Assembly: GCA_022925895.1 (NCBI GenBank)
Contig: JAKSYS010000017.1
Coordinates: forward strand, 1-64,000
Source of the DNA: Fragilaria crotonensis
Lineage: Eukaryota > Bacillariophyta > Fragilariophyceae > Fragilariales > Fragilariaceae
Direction: 5' to 3'
Length of the DNA stretch: 64,000 nucleotides
Of the stretch, positions 26,101 through 37,909 are shown piece by piece (position 1 is the stretch's first letter; each line of letters starts with the position of its first letter). Below the pieces are notes generated by a model. That model saw only the letters and a list, made by a program, of their open reading frames with translations, made no database searches and was not told the origin of the DNA. Position numbers and translations under genes: made by a program.

Positions 26101-27595
26101 GTTTCGTTACGAATTGACCACCCATAGTGTGCCATCGTGTATGTGATGTTTTGAATACCGGTCCAGTTAAGCCCCGTATCGCATCCTTAAGTATAATTGT
26201 CGCAGATGCTCCAGTGTCTAGCAAAATGCGAACAATGCCGGGTTTGCCTGTTCCCATCACTTCGCCCACGACTTCGGTGGTTTTGTGTTTTTGTTTTTGT
26301 CTCTTACTGCCATGGCCATCTTTGGATGGCAATATCTCACTAGAAAATGAACCAAAGTAGATGGAACTTTCGTCACTATCTTCTTTAGTCTCTACTGTGC
26401 TAATGGTTGTCTTGGGACTGAACATTTCCACGATTTCTGCATCCGAATTCTCGGGTGTAAAGTCGCGGACCTTACGCTTGCCAGACTTCGGGTTGCGTGG
26501 AAGACGCTCAAGGATAGCGTTAAGCTGCTCCTGCGTCATCAAGACATTTCGGTCAGTAAAACCGACATTTTCTTACCAGGTTTCTGTTTCCCCTTGTTCT
26601 CAGGGTTAAACCAACAGTCTTTCGTAGTATGATTCGTACGACCGCAATGCGCACACTTCTTATACTTAGACGACTGTGTTTTGGCCGTTGCCATTTGTCA
26701 GCGGACTTACCGTTCCAATTGCCCTTTTCGTGCCCTCAGGGTTATCGGTTTGTCCACCTTACGACGTTTGGCCTCAAGTGCCTGTCTGAGTTCAAGTTTC
26801 TCAAAATAATCAACAGTGCCTTGAAAATCGAACTTATAAAGCTCGATGTTCGCACCAAGAATGACCGCTTGCCATTCTTCAGGCTTCGCCTGGTTGAGAA
26901 TTTGAATCAAGTCGTCATCAGACAATTTAGACGGTTCAGCCTTACCTTCTTCCCGTGGAAAATACGGTAAGTAATTATTTAGCTCGCGTAAACGCGTAGC
27001 AAAGTTACGAACCGTATGACTTCCAAGACGTAGGTAATGCTGCATGTACACCACCTGCTTCTGGTACGCATGCAAGATTGGGAAGTAAGACTTACCAACT
27101 TCCGTCATTACCAGCTGGAAAATCTCGTTTGAGTCTTCCTCTGTCGTGCGGGACCCGCTCGTTCTCCGTATCGAGTCTACGCCACGTTTGCTGGAATTTG
27201 TCTCTTGCACTGCCCTTAAGTAGTGCAAGAGCCATAGACGCTTTTGTTCGCCAGACTCGAGCGGATAGTCACGAATGACCTCCTCGAGCTCTATGCGCCA
27301 CTTCACCCACGCTTCTGGCGAGTGTCGTAGTCTCCAAACAAACGAATTCTCTTTTCGATATTTTTGGAGTTCGCATTTCCGGCTTCAATCGGGACGTCGA
27401 TTTTTTTATAGTTGCCCTCATCGTCAGATTTCTCTGTCGATTTCTTGGGCCTATCAAAATAAATCGACGGCGGATTCAACGCAGTTCGACTGACGGAATG
27501 CGACATGTTCCGCAGACGAATTTTCAGACGCTTTGCGCTTACCTTTATTTTTGTTCGTCATGGTGATGTACTGACTACTGGGAGTGAATTCACTG

Positions 27596-27979
27596 TGCCC
27601 TACGCGCGAAGTAATCAGTTTTATTTTGGAGGCTAATTTGTAGCTAGTTTTAAAGGATTAATAGTTGCACCTTATTAAAAGTTATGAGACTAGTTTTTAA
27701 AACAAGAGAGCAGTCCCATCCTTGGTGGGATTGGACTGTTCTCTTTCATTCATCTAGGAGACTCAGTGAGTCTCCAAGAGATGTCAGACAGTTCTCATTC
27801 TACTGTTGTACGGTTGTACTGTTGTACAGGATCAGTGTTCTATTGTTGCACTGTACTATGGTATTACTAGTCTACCGGTATATCCAAGTACTATACATGG
27901 CCATTGTATTGTAGTACTGGATACTAGTAATATAGTATACTGTATCGCACTACGCTAAGGGCACGTGCGGTGTACTGCA
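27596..27979 (-). repeat. Gypsy LTR (5' LTR in element orientation)
   Basis: 384 bp, apparently identical to 22,746-23,129, and followed directly by the TCAGT target duplication. Confidence 0.95.
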
Positions 27980-28058
27980 TCAGTTGCCCGCACCTGCCAG
28001 CCACCAAAACCAGCGGCACAACGGAGGGAGCTCAACAGTCAGCTCAACAGAAGCGAAC

Positions 28059-30442
28059 TCAACAGCAGGACAACCGACACCCGCAACCACGGCATCCCCG
28101 GATTCGATCCGAGGCCCCCCCCCCACGGGGTTTTCTCCGCCTCCTGTTCGGCCGCTTCTTGCGATCCACCACCGCTTTAACAGGAGAGGGCTTTCCGGGA
28201 CAGAAAGCCTCGGCACACGCGGCACGCCCCGCCTCAACAATTTTTTCCTTTGCTGCCGTGAAAGTCCCATAAAGATAATTTCGAAAGGGAGACCCCCTCT
28301 TCCTGGCAACAAACCCACGTTCCATCCCGTCTGGACAGGAAACCGACGTGCAGTGCCGGATCACCCTGCCATCCCAGCTGATGGCCACGCCGTGGCCAAG
28401 TTTCACCGCCATGCCACTGAACTTGGTTTTTGTGCCCGGTCGCAGGCCGCACACACTGGGGATAACAAAATACCAGTTCTTCCCAAGGCCCCGCACCTCC
28501 TCTGTCCACACACTATAGCCCTGCGAGGCATCGTTCACGTCGTAGTGCGAGGAGTTGCCCAGGTTTATGCTCATGTCGACGGTGTATCCGACCCGTTGTC
28601 TACGCTCTTGCGCTTCCATTTTCCTCCAAAGTTCCTTGCGAAGGCAATCGCCACCGTCTCTTTCGTCATCGTCATCATCATCAACACAATTCTCACCGTC
28701 GCAATCCGACCCACCCCGCCCGCACGACCCACCCGTCGGAAGGGCAACGCCATCCATCGGTGGCACCGGACTCAGTCCCGAGTTCTCCTCGGTGTCCCTT
28801 ACCACGGAGTAGACCACAGGGAAACAGCGACTCCCAAGGGTTGCCAAGTCAACCACGAGACCCCGGAGGACACTATCCGAAACACATCCATTGGCTGCGT
28901 ACGGAATCTTGCTGTGAACAGCAACGCCCGTCGGGGACTCCTTTTTCTCGATTCTGGTGCCCAGTGCAAACATTGAACCGACATCGGACGACTTCGCCCT
29001 GGCAGTGCCCTTCGCCCCCGACACTCGAATCTGACGACATCGCAATGTCAACCGCTCCAGCAACTCAAGGTGGTCATCGCACGCACTGATCTTCGTTACG
29101 TTCCGGATGGACACGACAGACTCACGGTTTGGAATTCCATCGACGCGAACGTGAACATCAATGAAGTGAGTTTCTTCTGGATCGATGATCCAGCAAGACT
29201 CCTGCAGATTGTAGTGGTGGCTGCCGTCAACGTAATGCCGGCAATCAAACTTCGCACTACTAGAATTTCTGAGTTTGTTGCGGAATTCATGAGCGCGGTA
29301 GTCAGCAGGGACAGTCCGCAGGTCAATGCCAGCAATGAAATCTGGTGGTAACGCAGGTAATTCAGCATCACTATTGTGAACGGCCCTGTGCACAACCCGA
29401 TTCTGTAGGGAACTGGTAGGTACCCCGTGGAGATCCTCCACGCAGAAACACGGCGGTTGTCGCCTAGACCGCGATCCGAATAGAACCGCCTCACAAAGCT
29501 GTCACCACCAAAGGCATACAACGGAAAGTCGTGTTCTGTTCCCTCCGTCCTCTGCAAGCGGAGCCAGCTCATATCATACGCTCTCAGCGTGCCGGGCACG
29601 CCAGCATCCCCAACGTGACGGTCACGGTGACAATAGAACACCCCACACTGAGGTAGGAACAGAATTGCAGCCCGGTAGAAATGATCCATCCCAGGGCCGA
29701 TGTCTTCCGGTTTGCGTGACAGGGCATGACGGACTGCATCGCAGTCATCGCAATGCGAACGACGGCCGCCACCACCACTCCTCCCCCCCTTCCCACCGCC
29801 AGTCAAAACGGCCGGTGAAGGAGCCCGATTGAGTATCACGTCCATCACGTAGAACTCGTTGAGGAACTCCGACTGGAGTCCGGACTCCGGGAACATGTCG
29901 GCAGCGGAACGCAATTGAAACGGCTTGCATCCGAAAGCCTTTGCAATGACGCTCACGGGAGTAAAACACAACAATTCGCGGCACTCCCCATCACCACCCC
30001 GCATGGCCTTCACAAATCTCCGCCTGAATGCAATCCTCTCCTCCGGAACAACGGCCATGGACAACAGCGTCATAATGCGCTGATGAGTTGGGCGATTCTG
30101 CCTCTCGTCTCGCCCAGTAGGAAGGAATTTCCCACTGTCCGCTCCCGGAACACGTGGCGAGTTCCCCAGGTTCCTGACACACGCCATAGTTGGGGAAGTC
30201 CTATTCCCGGTCTCCGCAGCCTTCTTCTTCGCGTTTTTCCTCTTCTTTGCGAGCTTTTTCGTCTTCGCCAACCCCACTCCCACAACCTTCCTCTCCGCCA
30301 CAACCGTCATCCCGTTCTCCACCACAACATCCACGCCAACGCAACCAACGTCGCGTCGATTTGGCGACATCGGGCTCTCTACTGCTTCCTGGCAGGTAGT
30401 GAGCCGCACAATGCCAGTTCCGTGTCCTTTTTGACAAAGCAA
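28059..30442 (-). CDS. Transposon-borne protein with 2-oxoglutarate/Fe(II) dioxygenase-like C-terminus (TET/JBP-like candidate)
   Basis: Two overlapping minus frames (30,442-29,096 and 29,441-28,059) look like one protein of about 790 residues with a frame change near 29,370-29,440. The N-terminus has a basic stretch, KTKKLAKKRKNAKKK, that fits nuclear targeting. A long unassigned middle and an acidic run follow. The last third reads SINLGNSSHYDVNDAS, WYFVIPSV and HGVAISWDGRVIRHCTS. The HYD (28,536-28,547) and the His in GRVIRHC (about 28,354), with an Arg twelve residues later, match the HxD...H...R layout of 2-oxoglutarate/Fe(II) oxygenases. Transposon-linked TET/JBP enzymes, which oxidise 5-methylcytosine or thymine, are known from fungal DNA transposons. 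Assignment to that group here is my inference. It could also be another cupin-fold enzyme. Confidence 0.5.
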
Positions 30443-30542
30443 TCAACGCGCTTCCTGGCGCGGACTGTCAATTTGTCTCAAAGGAAGCGAGAACGATCCG
30501 ACGGCGACGTTATGTTGCGAAACACAATCAATGAACGAAGTA

Positions 30543-31535
30543 CTTCATAGAAGTACTCTGACACCAGATTGTGATTTTTGGTGTCAGTGCGCGCAGAAAA
30601 CAGGCAAAACAAGATACACTGCGTGCTATGCAAAAAAAGGAAACTTCACACATGGGAACTCCAAGCAAGACCTTTAAATGAGGTGCATTTACTTAGAGTA
30701 ATTGCACGAGTACAGCCATATATACATGGTTTTAATACATAGATTTAATTCGTAGCAATGTTAATTAAGTATCCGTGTATATGTATAATAAAATGACATA
30801 CACATCGCATAAGTATGTTGTACTTAATCAAGTTTAGTAGTCAAAAAAGAGAATGCTTATTTACATGTATGTATGATTTATTAGTTTCCCATGACTGGAC
30901 TGCATACTGCTACATGGCCGTTGTACTGCAGCATACGTATCGACAGTAGTCGAATTTTTATGATTCGTGTCTCAAACTGTCATAAGATTCATAATCCACC
31001 TATGTATTCAACGCGACACACATATTCAAAGATATGTTAATAAATATATTTGTATACACCTTACTAATAAACATATATACACGAACTAATAGTACCACTG
31101 CTGCGTACGACATTTACCGGTACTGACGATACATGATTGGCGAGGCCGCCCATGCAAAAACAAGACTGCACTACACACATGTCGTATATATTCAAAACCT
31201 TACACATATCCATCCAAGTAGATGAAACTGTACATTTACGACGTTATGTAGTGAACACGCAAGTACATTCAAACAACATAAATGACATGCACATGTTAAA
31301 TTATTGTTAAAATTGAACATAATAAATTTATGTTCAAATCATGTACAGTTACATGATGAACAAACAGGACAACAAGTGCACGCTTCCAAAACTGTTCTCT
31401 GATTCAAAAAAAAGAGTACATGACTAAAAATTGCAATCTTGTTATTGAACTCACACTTGCTGCGAATTGAAACGTACCAGTCAGACTTGTTTCTAACCCA
31501 TTGCTTGCTTTTTGTACTTGTCCATTGCAGCCGTC
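30543..31535. other. Divergent intergenic region inside the transposon
   Basis: AT-rich and without a gene. It separates the minus-strand dioxygenase-like gene from the plus-strand third gene, so it probably contains both promoters. Confidence 0.5.
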
Positions 31536-33132
31536 ATGCCTCCAGTGGTGACAAACATTCTGGAATCCTCACCAGCAACGCGCACTCGGAGCAAACAAGG
31601 ACAAGGCGGACGCGTTCGTCTAGACAGGAACGGTGAACCCGAAACACCAACGGCGCGGACAAAGAGGAAACTGAAAGAGGAGAAAAGGAAGGCGGCAAAA
31701 CGTGCAAAACTATTGGAGACAGGACAGCAAACGGACCCTGTGGAGACAGTTGAGCTGGAGAAACCGGGAAAAAAGCGTGTTGTTGGTTCGGGCGGCAAGG
31801 CAAAGAGGAAGAAAACAAACAGGGCAAAAGCAAAAAGGGCTCCGCCCCCACCACGCAACAACCCGGGTTCTGAACGAAAGGACTCGGATGATGACTCGTC
31901 CTACAAATCTACTGATGGCGACAGGGATGATGATACCGAGGCGGGGGGTAAGAAAGTTCCTCGAACCCCCGATGCTATTCATGACTCACCAGATGACAAC
32001 GAATCATCGGGCGATGACGAGGATTCTCGTCGTCGCAGCAACTCCTTGAAACGTCAGCAACAGAATCGTAAGGAGTCGAGCCGCCGTGCCCAGGAAGGTG
32101 CGGCTGATCCTCCGAGCGAGGACGAGGACGGAACTTCGAAGGCGTCAAAGCCCCCAAGCAGGGCAACAAATGATTACAGGCCGCGGGAGTTGCAGTTTAA
32201 TGCAGAGTTGGAAGTTCCGACAGTGGAGAAGAATGTGGCGCGGATTACGATATTTGTCAAAAACAACTTGTTCCGTAGGATCAAGTTTGTAACCAGTCAA
32301 GCATCATTCACCAAGGCTTTTCAAAAGGTGAGAGAGGTGGAGAGGCCCAAGAATCCGTACGTGTTTCAATTGACATACGAAAAATGTTTCACTAAGGCGT
32401 TGAACCAAAAACGAAGTACTTGCGAACAGTCCGGCTCCCAAATTGCAAGGGATGCAATCAAAGACTTCAAAAAGCGCGTGAAGAGTTCTTCACATTCGAG
32501 GAATTCTGCAAGCTCAGGAGATCTACGTCAGAAAGGGAAAAAGGGCGTTCTTCTGGTTCTTCAACAACTTCTTGGAATGTGTTTGTGGTGCGAACGTCTT
32601 GAGAAATGCAAAACAACACAGCTCATTTCGGCGGCGCGAGAGAGCAATGGATCAAAATTGTGAGTGTGAGCGACGAAGCCTTCGGTTTGTTGCTAATCGA
32701 CAATTACTTGGAGAAGTGGAAAGTCGTAGCGGAGGAGGAGGCAGGAGGCACTGGACCAAGAACGGAAAACAACAGCACAACAACAGAAGCAGAAACAGGC
32801 AGCGGGCAGGGAATACAAAAGAAAGCAAGAAGAATGGCGGGAAAGTATACTCAAAAAAAGCGGGACAATGCAAGTACAGTGGGTGGAGTCGCGACGGAAT
32901 TAGCCAGTTCAATGCATTGCGCAAGGTGGTTGAAGAGGACAGGGCGTGTCCGGAAGCCGAGCAAATGGAAAAGGAGTTGATGCGTTTCTGCAGGGCAAGC
33001 GCTGGAAAGAAGAATGCTGGTGATAATCAGGATGACGAGCTAGATGCAGGTGGTGCAGCGCCCAATAATACGTTGGAGAGAGCGGAAGCAATGGTGCCTG
33101 TCGAGGCGGACTGGGACTCAGATGATGACTAG
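31536..33132 (+). CDS. Third transposon gene, unrecognised, charged nuclear-type protein
   Basis: ATG at 31,536 (MPPVVTNILESS). The first 220 residues are disordered and highly charged, with basic clusters (KRKLKEEKRKAAKRAK) followed by acidic Ser/Asp runs, which fits a nuclear or DNA-associated protein. A folded-looking segment begins near 32,175 (RELQFNAELEVPTVEK). Further segments with aromatic and hydrophobic patterns are found in other frames: FFTFEEFCKLR near 32,485, WIKIVSVSDEAFGLLLIDNY near 32,650, and ISQFNALRKVVEEDR near 32,900. The protein ends with DWDSDDD. About four frame changes are needed to read all of these, so the copy is decayed or affected by base errors. I do not recognise the family. 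Its position suggests an accessory protein for transposition. Confidence 0.5.
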
Positions 33133-33573
33133 ACGTTGCATCGGGTGCCTTCTCGTTAGAAGTGACAACAACATCAGCAACTCGTAATGAAACAATATAG
33201 GTGGATTTAATCAACAATTGTGATTTGTACAATTGAATTTAGGAGTAACATATATAGTTACAAAGAAACATAGTCAACAGCATATATATCTACTAAGCAA
33301 CATAAACGACAACAAATATGGTCATTTTACAACGGAATCACTTAACAAAGATGGTGTATTGTCGTTATAAGAAAGTAACAAGAAGCAAAATATGTTAACA
33401 TAAATGTTTATGAAACAAGTCAATATGTTGCTGATATGGTTAAAAGTAACAATATATTGTTGAGCTAACATATTTGTTTACTCGACCATGTACATTGTAA
33501 GAACAGGAAAGACGGACACCATTATCCGGTAACACTGAACATGTGAAAATTTAGTTACCATATTGCACATCAG
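33133..33573. other. Right subterminal region of the transposon
   Basis: AT-rich non-coding DNA with ATGTTAAC and related words, resembling the left subterminal region in composition. Confidence 0.45.
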
Positions 33574-36500
33574 TACACGGTTAAAACGGTGTACGGGGTT
33601 TCGGAGGAGTTTTATACGGGTACATCAATGGAGCCTCTTTTTGGGACGGGCCAGGGTAGTGGTGCATCGCCGGCGGTATGGCTATCCCTCGTGGTCATCC
33701 TACTGAACACTTTGGACAGATTGGTACCAGATAGAATCAGTTTCCGATCAGCGGATGGAACAATACACCATGAACGCCTCGTTGACGCATTTGTCGACGA
33801 CACAGCGATTGGTCTGACGGATGACGGTACACGCTCGCTCACCCAGTTGGTTTCGGCTCTCAAATCAGCAGCCCAAACATGGAGCAACTTCTTCACTACT
33901 CGGGAGGGGCTTTGAACTTATCTAAGTGCTCGTGGTACGTTATGTACTGGGATTGGCGACAGGGGCGACCTCAAATTCGAGAAATCTCAGAGAACGACCC
34001 GACTATAACTCTTTTCCAACAGACCAACACACTACCGAAAGTTCCAATTAAGCGATTAAAGCTATCTGCGTCGACGCGAATTCTGGGGGTCCATCAAACA
34101 CCTTTGGGTGATTTTTCGGATCACATAACGGTGCTCTAAAAGAAGGCGGACCAATATTCTATCTACCTTCGCTCCCCCCGCCTTACTCCTTTGGATGTCC
34201 GAGTTTTTCATCGATCCATCTACTCGCCCGCTATGAGGTATTCTCTTCCGGAGTCGCTGTGGATGAAGAGGAACTTGATCGCATCCAATCTAAGGTTATG
34301 CCTGTTATCGTACAGAAACTCGGCCTCTCGAGTAAACTTCCAACAGCTGTAAGGTATGGACCGCTAGCAATGGGAGGTCTCGATCTGTTGGATCTTCGCA
34401 CCGAGTGTGGAATTGAAATGATAAAATACTTTCGGCATGAAGTATTCGGTGGCACAAAAGTCGGTAAACTACTTCTCCTTCAGGTTCAGGCATCCCAATT
34501 GGAATCTGGCATGTCGCATTTTCTATTGGAGGAACCATCGATTCACATTCCGTATCTCACTCCAACATTGATTCTATCCATGCGGCAGTTTATGTCCAAT
34601 CATAATATCAGCATAACATTGACGAACCAATACAAAGTCAATCTGCAGGGACGTCATGATAAATACATCATGGATACCGCTCGACTACAGAGATACAGCA
34701 CCAATCAGCAACGCGATTTGAACTTGGTCCGGATTTATCTGCAGGTGACGACACTTGCAGATCTTGTCGATCCATCTGACTCATTCAAAATAGCGGAGTG
34801 GGCTCTTGACGCCCACAGACCAGTCAACTTTGTCGCTCAACCTGCATGGCCTCGCCAGAAAATTTGACAGCATCACAACGTCGTATGTGGAGGAAGTATA
34901 TTTCCTCCCAGTTTCTTCGGTATGGCAGATTTTGGCAAACGTCTCCACGCCCATCTTTGAAGGAGATCAAAGAGAAGTTATCGAACTTGTCTCCAGCCGC
35001 TACGAACTTCTCGGAGGCAAGGACATCTCTACCCAGACATCGTCGGAAACGACTCCTTGCATATGTTCGTCCCATGGTATCGGACGCTGATCTCTGGGAC
35101 GAGTGCCAACGAAAACAGACTTTGACGATTGCATCCGACGGCGGACTCAAAGGACGACAAGGCACATTCGGATGGGTTCTGAGTACACATCGTAACAAAA
35201 TCTTGGCTGAAGGCGCGGGTCCCATCGATGGGCCATTCGACACTTCAAGCTCCACTAGGAGCGAACTTGGCGGATATGCAGCATCGTTATTATTTTGTCT
35301 TCTTTACTTCACACGATATGGGGCAAACGACATCAATGCAACTTTCGGTGGGTCACCGATAGCAAGTCCGCAATAACAAACGTCAGCCGACAAACCTCTC
35401 GGGTGGTCAAACAGAGTCGTCAACCACACAATTCCGACTATTTAGGCCTTATTCGGCAGGAGACTGTGAACCTGCGGCGCACCATCACTCCCGTATGGGT
35501 CAAGGGGCACCAGCGTGATTCCTCACGAAGCGTGACAAGACGATCGCATGATATTCAATGTAACAATCGAGCGGATGAGTTAGCAACTTGGTATCGTGAG
35601 CATCCATCACATCGTCAGTCAGTGGAACACACCGAGCACACGCCTGAGTCAAGAGTCTCGATCTCCATAAATGGTTTGCGGCTCACGAGCCAGATTGAAG
35701 AAAGCCTGCGCTTCCACATCAATGGATACCATCTTCGACAATACATACAGTCGAGGCAGCGATGGCCGGATCAGGTGTGGCAACGAGTTGACTTCGAGGC
35801 TTTTGGCTCTTTTCATCGGCGACTCACATCATCTGAGCAAATTGCACATACAAAGTTCATTTTCGATCAATGGCACACTGGGAAACAGCGATATAACGTG
35901 GCCACCATCAAAGATGCAAAACTTCAACTATGCCCGTGCTGTCGAACGGTCATTGAAACATCTACACATGTCATTCGGTGTCAGCAAAACCCGGACCATG
36001 CTACAGCACTCAAGGAGTTCAGACGGAGGATGTCACCAGAGGAGTATCATCCTGTGTTTCAGTTCTTGAAGGATGACGTAATTGCATGGATCGAGGATCG
36101 AGAATTCCATCCAATGTTGACGGATTTTTCGGGGGAAATCAGAGACAGTCTTCGAGTCGCGCTTCGAGACCAGACACAAATTGGATGGGACAATGCGATC
36201 AAAGGCTACTTGAGCGTGGCGTGGCGGGATACTGCTCAAAAATCTTTGTACGGAAATTCACTTGACAGTCAAGCAGGAAGGGTCTTCACAATGTTGAGTC
36301 ATTTTGAGAGCGATGCATCTTCTGACGCAACAACTGTGGAAATCGAGGAACAGAGTCTTGCACGAATCTAATGACAAGGAACAATGCGAAATCCGTGACA
36401 CCGAACGTGCCGAAATATGCAGTTTGCATGCGCAACCAGAGCGAGTACCAGCGGGCGACAGACATTACTGTGAACGACCACTATCCGACATACTAAAGAT

Positions 36501-36779
36501 GTCGCCAACGTCACGACGACGGTGGCTGCGATATATGAATATGGCAAGGGCTCGAATGACTCATGAAAACGACAAATGTTAATGACGGCATTTTTCGTCC
36601 TGTGCCGAAGGACAGGTAATGCATGACCTGGAGATTGATTTATTAGTGTATGGGGTCAACGGGGTTTAGTTTAGATTACGGTCGCCTACCGGTTAAATGG
36701 TACGGCTGCGGTGGGGTACACTCTTTGGTCTTGACTAAAGACCGAGGGCGGTGTTAACCCGATAATTAGTTCTTATATA
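33574..36779 (+). mobile_element. LINE-A, right part: RT palm, RNase H, C-terminal domain and tail
   Basis: It continues the LINE-A polymerase after the transposon insertion. The RT palm has GTGQGSGASPAVW and the active site FVDDT at 33,790-33,804. The thumb and connection regions follow in two frames to 34,867. RNase H has IASDGGLKGRQGTFGW near 35,130, TRSELGGYAASLLF, and the segment around WVTDSKSA near 35,350. A C-terminal Cys/His motif, CPCCRTVIETSTHVIRC, lies near 35,930. Coding ends at 36,582. The 3' region ends with GATAATTAG and a short TA-rich tail at 36,779. There are at least four frame changes, so it is inactive. The RNase H and tail closely resemble LINE-B, so both belong to one family. 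Confidence 0.85.
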
Positions 36780-36795
36780 TGGTACACGTTTCCAG

Positions 36796-37216
36796 AGCGA
36801 CCCGTATCGCAGAAACTGAGACGAGAGATACCGTTTCCACAGACGGCGTTGCGTTGACGTTGGCTCTTCTAGTCGTGGCCACCCCGGTTTTGGTGCAAAA
36901 TTGCTGTGTCGTACACCCGCTAGCGCTTCCTTTTCAATACACCGTGGATCCTGAACAGCTCGCATTTCAGAGATCGTAGTGCATTGAAGGTATATTCTTA
37001 CCAAGTTGATGTCTCTTTGTTGGCTGCCCGTGTACTGAACCAATCGCGACGGTTGCATCACAAATTTGTCATGAGTACCCAACTTCTCAAGTCGTAGGTC
37101 ATCTGAAACAGACATTGTCAGGTTATGGTTCGAGAGGAACTGGCGTAGAGATGAAATCCATGTCGGTGTTAGATACGAGATCTTGAGTCCGGGGAACTCC
37201 AATAGTGGTTGGGGAT
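36796..37216 (-). mobile_element. LINE-B, 5' part (RT connection region)
   Basis: Minus-strand frame 37,313-36,735 includes YLTPTWISSLRQFLSNHN and SSQFLRYGSLWKRVP. The last residues lie on the 16-bp duplication caused by LINE-A. The same protein continues on the minus strand from 16,919 (LWKRVPSDSLRE). LINE-B therefore starts, 5'-truncated, at 37,216 and was later split by LINE-A. Confidence 0.85.
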
Positions 37217-37235
37217 AATGATCACTGCTGTTCAA

Positions 37236-37893
37236 GACTACTCCATGGCCATATGGAGGAGAAGAAATGACATACTCCATGCATCCAACCCTGATTCTCT
37301 CGCCATTGTCCATGCTTCCCTCAATGCCGCTATCTCACAGCTATACAGTGTGAGTTCTACTCTGTCTTCCATACTTCAAAGCTACTTCACTCTCCCTCTT
37401 GACGATCGCCTGCGTCAGTCTCCCCGCCAACGGAAACGCTGGCTGCGCCTTGCGCATCTTGCTACATCCCACTCGTCAGCAACTGGGACACGCCAACAAC
37501 TCCTCTCCACCTATTATCCTCACGCACCGGTGCCAACCAGCGACATCCGTGACCACCAGACGGGACGCCGAGAGTCCTGTCGTGCCTCGATCCTGATACA
37601 GCCGCCTATCACATCCTACTTCGGACCACCGCATACGTGATCACCCTACCGTAGCGATATGAAACTCTGTCATTGTTTCATCGCTTTCTATATCCATCCT
37701 TCGAGTTCCACGGTTCTGGTTCTCTGACACACAACTATGCCTCCCTGCCTACCACCTGCTGCTGCATTATGTCTTATTGCTTCTTTACCTCAATCTGCTC
37801 CTGATCAATTCGCCCGCCTTCTCCGGCTAGCAACATGAAATGCATCCGCCTAGAAATAGACATATGATAAACATGTATAGAAGAGTTTAGTAT
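37236..37893 (+). mobile_element. LINE-C, right part: end of pol and 3' region
   Basis: The frame continues from 15,084 across the LINE-B target duplication (MITAVQ is shared) and reads DYSMAIWRRRNDILHAS, ending at 37,640. About 250 bp of 3' untranslated sequence follow, then the right copy of the target duplication at 37,894-37,909. LINE-C is the oldest and outermost layer of the nest. Confidence 0.8.
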
Positions 37894-37909
37894 ATGTGCA
37901 AGTATATTA

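Larger units (their letters stand above)
22746..27979 (-). mobile_element. Ty3/Gypsy LTR retrotransposon, complete in outline, young
   Basis: Two 384-bp LTRs that look identical (22,746-23,129 and 27,596-27,979) begin TG and end CA. They are flanked by the 5-bp duplication TCAGT (22,741-22,745 and 27,980-27,984). On the minus strand the order is gag (about 27,560-26,700), a CCHC zinc knuckle near 26,630, an aspartic protease with LLDTGAS near 26,210, reverse transcriptase with YLDD near 25,160, RNase H near 24,720, then integrase (about 24,160-23,200). That is the Ty3/Gypsy order. A purine-rich tract adjoins the left LTR. The coding region is broken at about seven places, so this copy is not functional. 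Identical LTRs indicate a recent insertion. Confidence 0.9.
18710..33573. mobile_element. Plavaka-like DNA transposon (14.9 kb, contains a Gypsy insertion)
   Basis: The element interrupts the RT gene of LINE-A. It is bounded by TA on both sides (18,708-18,709 and 33,574-33,575), and the LINE reading resumes without loss. The tips are only weakly inverted: about 12-30 bp inside each end are TGCAGAATGTTAACTA (left) and, complemented, TGCAATATGGTAACTA (right). Both subterminal regions are AT-rich, with several GTTAAC motifs. Inside are a transposase gene (+, 19,246-22,614), a long gene with a dioxygenase-like C-terminus (-, 30,442-28,059), and a third gene (+, 31,536-33,132). A 5.2 kb Gypsy element is nested at 22,746-27,979. 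Without it the transposon is about 9.6 kb. Confidence 0.75.
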
